Shown here: positions 8,168 through 13,078 of the stretch, piece by piece
How positions within the stretch are numbered: position 1 is the first letter of the stretch
Layout of the letters: each line of letters opens with the position of its first letter
NCBI GenBank assembly: GCA_945882755.1
Contig: CAMCWS010000060.1
Span: forward strand, 1 to 13,078
Direction of reading: 5' to 3'
Length of the DNA stretch: 13,078 nucleotides
Source: Bordetella parapertussis
GTDB lineage: Bacteria > Pseudomonadota > Gammaproteobacteria > Burkholderiales > Burkholderiaceae_C
Program-made: the position numbers and the translations under genes
The notes under the pieces: generated by a model
Told to the model about the DNA's origin: nothing
What the model saw: the letters and a program-made list of their open reading frames with translations, nothing else
The model's database searches: none

Positions 8168-8635
8168 TCAGACCGTGAGCGTAGATTGCCAAGCGACGAT
8201 GAGTTGATGCAAGTCTTGGGCATCGCTGGATTTTTTCAGCCGCTCGCGCAAAGCGGTGTCACTGAGCATCTCGGCAATTTCGGAAAGAATTTCCAAGTGC
8301 TTTTGGGTGGAGGCTTCTGGTACCAGCAAAAAGAACAACAAACACACAGGCTGCTCGTCAGGGGCATCGAACCCTATGGGTTGGCTCAAACGGAAAACCG
8401 CTGCGAGTGGCGACTTCATGCCCTTGATGCGTCCATGAGGGATGGCTACACCGTGGCCCAAGCCCGTTGAGCCCAAGCGCTCGCGGGCAAACAAGCTGTC
8501 TGCCACCAAAGCGCGGTTGAGCCCATGCAAGTTTTCAAACAACAAACCGGCTTCTTCAAAAGCACGCTTTTTGCTGGTGACGTCTACCTGCACAAGGGCT
8601 TGTGCAGAAGGCAAGATGGCAGAGAGTCTGTTCAT
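8168..8635 (-). CDS. ptsN: PTS IIA-like nitrogen regulatory protein PtsN (EIIA-Ntr)
   Basis: EIIA-Ntr is the terminal phosphoacceptor of the nitrogen phosphotransferase chain (EI-Ntr, NPr, EIIA-Ntr). It acts by protein binding rather than by transporting sugar. The product is 155 residues, normal for the family. The segment GLGHGVAIPHGRIKG contains the phosphorylated histidine H66, and KHLEILSEIAEML follows in the C-terminal half. The frame stays open to GTG at 8656, which would add seven residues, but ATG at 8635 gives MNRLSAILP, the usual start, so I chose it. It is 9 bp upstream of hprK and likely co-transcribed with it. An intrinsic terminator separates it from hpf, so it probably has its own promoter in the AT-rich stretch before it. 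Confidence 0.96.
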   Translation of the reverse strand: MNRLSAILPSAQALVQVDVTSKKRAFEEAGLLFENLHGLNRALVADSLFARERLGSTGLGHGVAIPHGRIKGMKSPLAAVFRLSQPIGFDAPDEQPVCLLFFLLVPEASTQKHLEILSEIAEMLSDTALRERLKKSSDAQDLHQLIVAWQSTLTV

Positions 8636-8656
8636 ATTGGGGAGCTGATTATGCAC

Positions 8657-8723
8657 CGCTTGGCCATGTCAAGCTAGGGTAAATATTTAATTATTTGGTT
8701 TTAATAAAGTGGTATTTTGCATG
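8657..8723 (-). promoter_or_regulatory. AT-rich region probably holding the ptsN-hprK promoter
   Basis: The 67 bases between the hpf terminator and the ptsN frame are markedly AT-rich, as expected of a promoter. On the minus strand TTGACA (8672-8667) is a perfect -35 hexamer and CATAAT (8653-8648) a five-of-six -10. They are only 13 bp apart, too close for ordinary sigma-70 use, so no exact promoter is called. A TGGC/TGCA pair resembling a sigma-54 site is 1 bp too short. Location is inferred from the upstream terminator. Confidence 0.3.
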
Positions 8724-8751
8724 AAAAAGCCACCTGTGAGACAGGTGGCTT
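8724..8751 (-). terminator. Intrinsic terminator of hpf
   Basis: On the minus strand AAGCCACCTGT and ACAGGTGGCTT form a perfect 11-bp stem around a 3-nt CTC loop (core arms 8749-8741 and 8737-8729), and the 3' arm runs into five T residues. It lies 23 bases after the hpf stop, as expected of a Rho-independent terminator. A smaller hairpin, CGGCA/TGCCG (8754-8768), lies between the stop codon and this stem. Confidence 0.92.
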
Positions 8752-8774
8752 GGCGGCAGACAGTGCCGGTTAAC

Positions 8775-9110
8775 TTATGCGATCTCTGCTCGTTTAGGGC
8801 TGGTGTGGCTATGGTCTTGCAAGCGGTCCTTGTGGCGGACGACCTGGCGGTCTAGTTTGTCCACCAAGTCATCGACTGCTGCGTACAAGTCCTCACTGGA
8901 GGACTCGGCAAACAAATCGTTACCCTTGACGTGGATATTGCATTCGGCTCGCTGCCGGCGCTCTTTCTCTTTTTGCTTTTCGATGCTGAGAATCACGCGT
9001 ACATCGACCACTTGATCGAAATGACGGTTGATGCGGTCGAGTTTTTGGGTGACATAGCCGCGCAGGGCTGGGGTGACTTCAAGATGATGACCGCTGATCG
9101 TTAAATTCAT
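8775..9110 (-). CDS. hpf: Ribosome hibernation-promoting factor (short HPF/RaiA type)
   Basis: HPF binds the 30S subunit in the mRNA/tRNA channel and helps park ribosomes as inactive dimers in stationary phase or starvation. The 111-residue product begins [20 protein letters not shown], the usual N-terminus, followed by the beta-alpha fold with [15 protein letters not shown], a basic stretch [10 protein letters not shown], and the [21 protein letters not shown] helix. Length matches the short form and it lacks the C-terminal dimerisation domain of long HPF. It has the strongest Shine-Dalgarno in the window, GGAGG six bases before ATG 9110. It ends just before an intrinsic terminator, so it is probably monocistronic. 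rpoN, often the gene before hpf, is absent; an MFS gene lies 151 bp upstream. Confidence 0.96.
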   Translation of the reverse strand: MNLTISGHHLEVTPALRGYVTQKLDRINRHFDQVVDVRVILSIEKQKEKERRQRAECNIHVKGNDLFAESSSEDLYAAVDDLVDKLDRQVVRHKDRLQDHSHTSPKRAEIA

Positions 9111-9114
9111 ACGA

Positions 9115-9122
9115 CTCCTCCA
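9115..9122 (-). promoter_or_regulatory. Strong ribosome-binding site of hpf
   Basis: The minus strand reads TGGAGGAG, four bases before the ATG, with GGAGG spaced six bases from it. This is a near-perfect anti-16S match and fixes the hpf start. Most other genes here have weak or no such sequence. Confidence 0.9.
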
Positions 9123-9178
9123 GAAAAATACCTGACTGTTTCATCTAGCAACATGCCAGACAGAAGGCAGGCATCTCC

Positions 9179-9207
9179 ACTATGCGCTGAGTTTCGAAAA
9201 AAAGCAA
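9179..9207 (-). promoter_or_regulatory. Possible sigma-70 promoter of hpf
   Basis: On the minus strand TTGCTT (9207-9202) and CATAGT (9184-9179) are 17 bp apart and could serve as weak -35 and -10 elements, with a 5' leader of about 60 bases. Matches are three and four of six, so this is tentative. I saw nothing else definite in 9123-9261, and no intrinsic terminator for the upstream MFS gene. Confidence 0.25.
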
Positions 9208-9261
9208 TTCCTCCACAACACGCCCATGGTTTCCCGGTGCCGAGAGGCAAGAAATACGAAT

Positions 9262-10485
9262 TTAAGCTGAAGAAGTCTCAGGTGCGGTGTGCATTTCCAC
9301 ACGCCGAGAAAGCCATAACGCTAGCAAGGTTGAGGCCATGCCCACCAAGGCGCAAAGCCAAAAGTGGGTGACGTGACCGTTGGCATCGCGCTGAATAAGC
9401 ACCCCGCCAAGCCATGACGCCAGCCCAATGGAAACAGACTGAAAAGCTCCGTTCAGGGACATGAATGTGCCCCGCCATTGGGGTTGAGCTGCCGAGGTCA
9501 GCATGGCCATGCCGGGGATCATCCGCGCATTCATGCAAAAAAAGAAACCTGCAAAAACCATCAGAACCAAAGGCAGGGGGGCCGGTTGCATCAAGGTGGT
9601 GATGGTCATCGGCACAATAGCCAACAGCAGCATTCGTTGAAACATTTTTCGCTTGCCCACTCGGTCGCTCAGGCGGCCTATCCACCGCGCGGTCAGCAAC
9701 GTCACGGTGCCACCACACAAATATATATAGGGGATTTCGTCCATTGTGAGCACCTGATTGGCCTGGGTGTAAATGGTGATGTACGGGATGATGGTGAAGC
9801 CCGCAAACATCATCGCAGCAGACATCCACAAGGCCCTACGGTGATTGGGGTCCGCCCATACTTGCTGCATCGCAAAAGTGAATTGTTGTCCTTGCGCTTT
9901 GGCAACATGGGCATCCAGTTGAGGCAAACACATGAACGCTATCACACCCACGATGGCGCACATCAAGGCAATCGCAAAAAAAGGACTGTGCCAACCACCC
10001 ATATTGGCCAAGAACAAGCCACTCGGTACGCCCACCACGGTTGCCATGGCAAACGATGTCATCACAAACCCGGTTGCCCGTCCACGCCGCTCAAAAGGAA
10101 TCACGTCCCCAATCACTGTTTGTGTCATGGCGGACAAGATGCCGCCAAAAGTGCCTGCCGCCACACGTGCTGCCATTAACAAGCCATAGCTGGGTGCCAA
10201 GGCGCAGGCAAGCGTAGTCAAAGCAAACAGCACATACAGCACCAACAGCAAGCGTTTGCGCTCGAACCGATCGACAAAAGAGGCCGCCAACAACCCGGAT
10301 GCCCCAGCGGCAAAGGTGTAAGCCGACACCAAAAAACCAAATTGGGCGTCGTTGATAGCGAACAGGTCTCTGAGCTGCGGACCCAAAGGCATGATGATCA
10401 TGAAGTCCAGCACATGGGTGAACTGGATGCCGGCCAACGTCATCAATAACCAAAATTCACGGCGCGGCGTCAAAACTGTTTGCAT
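9262..10485 (-). CDS. MFS transporter, DHA1-like efflux family
   Basis: This is a major facilitator superfamily inner-membrane protein of 407 residues with about twelve hydrophobic segments. The N-terminal LDFMIIMPLGP (26-36) with membrane D27 resembles the drug:H+ antiporter-1/arabinose-efflux-type group. The loop between segments two and three is a degenerate MFS motif A, with DRFERKR at 72-78, in which the expected glycines are replaced. VVGVPSGLFLANMGGWHSPF corresponds to the motif C region of antiporters. A second motif A-like loop, GRLSDRVGKRKMF, follows in the C-terminal half, as expected from the internal duplication. Substrate cannot be predicted. ATG 10485 follows a C-rich stretch with no Shine-Dalgarno. 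It is divergent from corA and 151 bp upstream of hpf, with no obvious functional tie to either. Confidence 0.9.
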   Translation of the reverse strand: MQTVLTPRREFWLLMTLAGIQFTHVLDFMIIMPLGPQLRDLFAINDAQFGFLVSAYTFAAGASGLLAASFVDRFERKRLLLVLYVLFALTTLACALAPSYGLLMAARVAAGTFGGILSAMTQTVIGDVIPFERRGRATGFVMTSFAMATVVGVPSGLFLANMGGWHSPFFAIALMCAIVGVIAFMCLPQLDAHVAKAQGQQFTFAMQQVWADPNHRRALWMSAAMMFAGFTIIPYITIYTQANQVLTMDEIPYIYLCGGTVTLLTARWIGRLSDRVGKRKMFQRMLLLAIVPMTITTLMQPAPLPLVLMVFAGFFFCMNARMIPGMAMLTSAAQPQWRGTFMSLNGAFQSVSIGLASWLGGVLIQRDANGHVTHFWLCALVGMASTLLALWLSRRVEMHTAPETSSA

Positions 10486-10524
10486 AGAAGGTGTGGTGGC
10501 AAACCCGACACTCTAACAGTGCAA

Positions 10525-10554
10525 TCGACTCTGTTCATATGACGGTGCCATAAT
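10525..10554 (+). promoter_or_regulatory. Candidate corA promoter
   Basis: TCGACT (10525-10530, four of six to TTGACA) and CATAAT (10549-10554, five of six to TATAAT) are spaced 18 bp. Transcription would begin near 10561, giving a leader of about 130 bases that includes the three hairpins at 10568-10648. I could not pick a convincing promoter for the divergent MFS gene from 10486-10560. Confidence 0.35.
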
Positions 10555-10567
10555 TCCAGCTTCAATA

Positions 10568-10648
10568 GTTTTGGAGCACCCTCCTTGGAAACCTACCCTA
10601 GTTGGTAGCTTTCGGTTCACTGGCAGCAGGCCGGGCCGAATCGAAAGC
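10568..10648 (+). promoter_or_regulatory. Structured 5' leader of corA, three adjacent hairpins
   Basis: Three stems follow one another without gaps. H1 (10568-10592) pairs GTTTT with GGAAAC (one G-U) and GGAG with CTCC. H2 (10593-10608) pairs CTACC with GGTAG around a 6-nt loop. H3 pairs GCTTTCGGTTC (10608-10618) with GAATCGAAAGC (10638-10648), eleven pairs including one G-U, with a further GGC/GCC stem inside. No T-tract follows H3, so it is not a simple terminator. I do not recognise a known riboswitch; it does not look like the M-box. The pairing is seen; a role as a cis-regulatory RNA for corA is inferred. Confidence 0.4.
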
Positions 10649-10692
10649 GTAACTCATACTTTTATTCGCCCATTCACGCACTGAGAATTGCC

Positions 10693-11679
10693 ATGCTCAA
10701 TATTTTTTCGCTGGCCAATGGCCGCTTGTTTCAAGAAGAGATTTCTTCTCAAGAAGAGCTCTCTCAATTTCGTCCTATTTGGGTTGATTTGGAGTCTCCC
10801 ACCCTAGAAGAAAAGCGCTGGATCAGCCAGCACTTTGGCGTAAATATTCCAGAAGACGCGATGGACGAGGACATTGAAGAGTCAGCGCGTTTTTACGAAG
10901 AAGACAACGGCGAACTGCATATCCGTTCAGACTTTTTGATCGCCGATATCGAAGAACCCCGCGCCGTGCGGGTGGCGTTTATCTTGAACCGGCATAACGA
11001 TACGCACAACAGTCACGGCATATTGTTCTCCATCCATGATGAAGACCTGCCTGTTTTTCGTTTGTTGCGCTTGCGAGCACGTCGCGCCCCTGGCTTGATT
11101 GAGGACGCCAAAGACGTGTTGCTAGAACTCTTCTCTGTAGACGCCGAATACTCTGCCGACACCTTGGAAGGCATTTACGACGAACTGGAAAAAGTCAGCA
11201 AAATGGTTTTGTCGGGGGATGTGACTGACGCCATGGCTGGTGAAGTGCTAGGCGATATTGCGCGGCAAGAAGATTTGAATGGCCGTATTCGCCGTAACAT
11301 GATGGACACCCGCCGCGCTTTGAGTTTTGCCATGCGCCTACGCATGTTGAACGCAGAGCAATTTGACGATGCACGTCAAATTTTGCGTGACATCGATTCA
11401 CTGGACAGCCACACCGCCTTTTTGTTCGACAAGATCAACTTCTTGATGGATGCGACGGTGGGTTTCATCAATATCAACCAAAACAAGATCATCAAAATTT
11501 TCTCGGTAGCCAGTGTGGCCTTGCTGCCACCTACCTTGATCGCTAGCGTCTACGGCATGAACTTTCAATTCATGCCAGAGTTGCAATGGTCGTTTGGCTA
11601 TGGCTATGCTGTCTTGCTGATGGTGGCCAGTGCCGTGGTACCTATGTGGTACTTCCGCAAGCGCGGTTGGTTGAAGTAA
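10693..11679 (+). CDS. corA: Magnesium/cobalt transport protein CorA
   Basis: CorA is the pentameric inner-membrane channel that takes up Mg2+ (and Co2+, Ni2+). The 328-residue product has a large acidic cytoplasmic N-terminal domain, a long helical region (about 150-265), and two C-terminal membrane segments (about 269-287 and 301-320). The signature GMN is at 288-290 in YGMNFQF, followed by MPEL (294-297), the conserved periplasmic loop. The C-terminus ends basic (KRGWLK), as usual. Start ATG 10693 has only a weak GAG upstream. The leader is long and folded, which suggests control after transcription initiation, but the sequence does not show the signal. It converges on mtnN with only 7 bp between stop codons and no room for a private terminator. 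Confidence 0.97.
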   Translation: MLNIFSLANGRLFQEEISSQEELSQFRPIWVDLESPTLEEKRWISQHFGVNIPEDAMDEDIEESARFYEEDNGELHIRSDFLIADIEEPRAVRVAFILNRHNDTHNSHGILFSIHDEDLPVFRLLRLRARRAPGLIEDAKDVLLELFSVDAEYSADTLEGIYDELEKVSKMVLSGDVTDAMAGEVLGDIARQEDLNGRIRRNMMDTRRALSFAMRLRMLNAEQFDDARQILRDIDSLDSHTAFLFDKINFLMDATVGFININQNKIIKIFSVASVALLPPTLIASVYGMNFQFMPELQWSFGYGYAVLLMVASAVVPMWYFRKRGWLK

Positions 11680-11686
11680 ACGCCCA

Positions 11687-12439
11687 TCAGCGGCAGGCCA
11701 TCCACGCGCCAATCAAGGCGGATGTGTAGCGACTCGCCACCTCCTGGATAAATCGGCTGAAGTCGATGGTGGCGGCGTCATCTGCACGGTCCGAAATGGT
11801 ACGCACCGCTGCAAATGGAACCTCATAGTCATGACACACCTGTGCCACAGCAGCGCCTTCCATTTCCACCGCCAACGCCAAAGGCAAGCGCTGTTGTAGC
11901 GCTTGGCTTTCTGAAGAAGTCGACACAAAGCGGTCGCCACTGAGAACCAAGCCCGAATGGACTTTGGGCGACTGCACATGCAAGTCTTTCAGTGTTTTGT
12001 TATCTATCCACTGCGCAGGGTTCTTCAAAATATCTTGTGCAACCGCTCTGAGACTTTGGGTCAAAGCAATATCGGTAGGGAAGTGCGCTCGCCCGTACAA
12101 AGGCACCTCTAAGGGGGCAAACAAAGGAGACGCGTCCATGTCGTGCTGAATGAACTCGGATGCCACCACCATATCGCCCACATTCACGCCGGCTGCAAGA
12201 CCGCCAGCCACCCCAGTGAATACGATGGCACTGACGTCAAACCGCTCAACCAAAGCCGTGGCCGTGGTGGCTGCAGCCACTTTGCCAATGCGCGACAAAA
12301 CCAAGACCACAGGCTGGCCATGCAAAGTGCCTGTGTTGAATTGCCTAGACCCGTTATGGATGGTGCGAGCGCCCTGTAGGGCGCTTGCAAGACCCAACAT
12401 CTCCTCTTGCATGGCCGCCATGATGGCAATCGGTCTCAT
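11687..12439 (-). CDS. mtnN: 5'-methylthioadenosine/S-adenosylhomocysteine nucleosidase
   Basis: MtnN (Pfs) hydrolyses methylthioadenosine and S-adenosylhomocysteine to adenine and a thio-sugar, recycling by-products of methylation and polyamine synthesis. The 250-residue cytoplasmic product has AAMQEEM at 8-14, where E13 aligns with the catalytic acid Glu12 of E. coli. Next come FTGVAGGL, QHDMDASP, the ribose-binding VEMEGAA (191-197), and ISDRAD with catalytic D217. It is somewhat longer than E. coli MtnN (232), with an expanded middle around 105-165. ATG 12439 lacks a Shine-Dalgarno. It lies 27 bp downstream of pntB, so it may be co-transcribed. A near-perfect 18-bp inverted repeat lies inside codons 19-24. 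Confidence 0.96.
   Translation of the reverse strand: MRPIAIMAAMQEEMLGLASALQGARTIHNGSRQFNTGTLHGQPVVLVLSRIGKVAAATTATALVERFDVSAIVFTGVAGGLAAGVNVGDMVVASEFIQHDMDASPLFAPLEVPLYGRAHFPTDIALTQSLRAVAQDILKNPAQWIDNKTLKDLHVQSPKVHSGLVLSGDRFVSTSSESQALQQRLPLALAVEMEGAAVAQVCHDYEVPFAAVRTISDRADDAATIDFSRFIQEVASRYTSALIGAWMACR
12368..12385. repeat. Inverted repeat inside mtnN
   Basis: AGCGCCCT and AGGGCGCT are perfect inverted arms of 8 bp separated by 2 bp, with two more pairs possible after one mismatch. It lies about 55 bases into the mtnN reading frame and encodes the SALQGA segment. It could be a protein-binding site or an mRNA hairpin, or chance in GC-rich coding sequence. Confidence 0.5.
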
Positions 12440-12466
12440 GGCGGTTGTCTGTGCAAAACGATGGGC

Positions 12467-13078
12467 TTATTCGACAGCCTTGACCATGTCTTCCACCACC
12501 TTCTTGGCGTCGCCAAATACCATCATGGTTTTGTCCATGTAGAAGAGTTCGTTGTCCAAACCGGCATAACCCGCCGCCATGGAGCGCTTGTTGACGATGA
12601 TGGTTTTGGCTTTGTAGGCCTCCAAAATCGGCATGCCGTAAATGGGCGAGCCTTTGATCATGGCGGCCGGGTTGACCACGTCGTTGGCGCCCAAGATGAT
12701 GGCAACGTCCACCTGGCCGAACTCGCCGTTGATGTCTTCCATCTCAAACACCTGGTCGTAAGGCACCTCGGCTTCGGCCAACAACACGTTCATGTGGCCG
12801 GGCATGCGCCCCGCCACCGGGTGGATGGCATATTTCACCGTGATGCCTTTGTGGGTGAGCTTTTCAGCCAACTCTTTCACCGCATGCTGGGCACGGGCGA
12901 CGGCCAAGCCGTAGCCGGGCACGATGACCACGGTCTCGGCGTTACCCAAAATAAACGCCGCGTCATCCGCGCTGCCGCTTTTCACTGGGCGCTGCTCGGT
13001 GCTGCCAGCCGCAGCGGTGCCCGCTTCGCCGCCAAAGCCACCCAAGATGACGTTGAAGAACGAGCGGTTCATGGCCTT
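12467..13078 (-). CDS. pntB: NAD(P) transhydrogenase subunit beta (PntB), C-terminal part only
   Basis: PntB is the membrane and NADP-binding subunit of the proton-translocating transhydrogenase, which makes NADPH from NADH. Only the C-terminal 203 codons are present; the frame is open to the right edge and the true start is outside, with KAMNRSF at the edge. Visible sequence covers the end of the membrane-domain linker and domain III, the NADP-binding domain. It includes VPGYGLAVARAQHAV (nucleotide-binding loop), HPVAGRMPGHMNVLLAEA, MEDINGEFGQVDVAIILGAN with DVVNPAA, and KRSMAAGYAGLDNELFY. All family hallmarks look intact. The Met at 13072 is internal, not the start. mtnN begins 27 bp after the stop. 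pntA would be expected further upstream, outside the window. Confidence 0.97.
   Translation of the reverse strand, partial: KAMNRSFFNVILGGFGGEAGTAAAGSTEQRPVKSGSADDAAFILGNAETVVIVPGYGLAVARAQHAVKELAEKLTHKGITVKYAIHPVAGRMPGHMNVLLAEAEVPYDQVFEMEDINGEFGQVDVAIILGANDVVNPAAMIKGSPIYGMPILEAYKAKTIIVNKRSMAAGYAGLDNELFYMDKTMMVFGDAKKVVEDMVKAVE

Noticed and set aside
7859..8470. 203-codon plus-strand frame across hprK and ptsN
   Set aside because: Antisense to two clear genes and spans their junction; no family resemblance.
8648..8677. Possible sigma-54 promoter (TGGC/TGCA) before ptsN
   Set aside because: The GG-GC spacing is one base too short, which normally abolishes sigma-54 recognition.
9137..9166. Nine-codon minus-strand mini-frame MPAFCLACC upstream of hpf
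   Set aside because: Cys-rich and tempting as a leader peptide, but the GGAG abuts its ATG with no spacing and there is no attenuator structure.
9153..9371. 72-codon plus-strand frame spanning the hpf-MFS gap
   Set aside because: Half lies antisense to the MFS gene, and the product is basic with no recognisable motif.
10593..10648. tRNA-like appearance (GGTTC and GAATC segments) in the corA leader
   Set aside because: No acceptor stem, anticodon arm or CCA context; the GGTTC pairs with GAATC as one long hairpin instead.

Overview
The window looks like ordinary core chromosome of a betaproteobacterium, most likely Comamonadaceae (Burkholderiales). The protein sequences and gene neighbourhoods (bamE divergent from fur; dapB-exbB-exbD-leuS-lptE-holA; ptsN-hprK next to hpf) fit that family. 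Base composition looks moderately GC-rich by eye with AT-rich intergenic stretches, so a lower-GC freshwater genus such as Limnohabitans or Rhodoferax is plausible; the genus is a guess. No insertion sequence, phage gene, CRISPR array, tRNA or rRNA gene was seen. Both edges cut a gene: holA loses its 3' end at the left and pntB its 5' end at the right.

Region 1 (1-6694, minus strand) is a tight seven-gene run, read right to left: bamE, dapB, exbB, exbD, leuS, lptE, holA. Gaps are -4 to 28 bp, so it is probably one operon transcribed from the bamE side. It mixes envelope assembly (BamE for outer-membrane protein insertion, LptE for LPS insertion, an ExbB/ExbD proton-driven motor, DapB for diaminopimelate/lysine) with translation (LeuRS) and replication (the delta clamp-loader subunit).

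Region 2 (6695-7205) holds the short bamE/fur divergent promoter region and fur. The fur 3' end overlaps the convergent hprK gene by 16 bp.

Region 3 (7190-9110, minus) is the nitrogen-PTS/hibernation cluster: hpf with its own strong intrinsic terminator, then ptsN and hprK. The rpoN gene that often precedes hpf is not here. An MFS transporter gene (9262-10485, minus) lies upstream instead.

Region 4 (10486-13078) has a 207-bp divergent intergenic region with three back-to-back hairpins ahead of corA (Mg2+/Co2+ channel, plus). mtnN (MTA/SAH nucleosidase) and the 3' part of pntB (transhydrogenase beta subunit) follow on the minus strand.

I found no convincing new multi-gene system. The most interesting non-coding signals are the structured corA leader and a pair of mutually exclusive hairpins around the leuS start.
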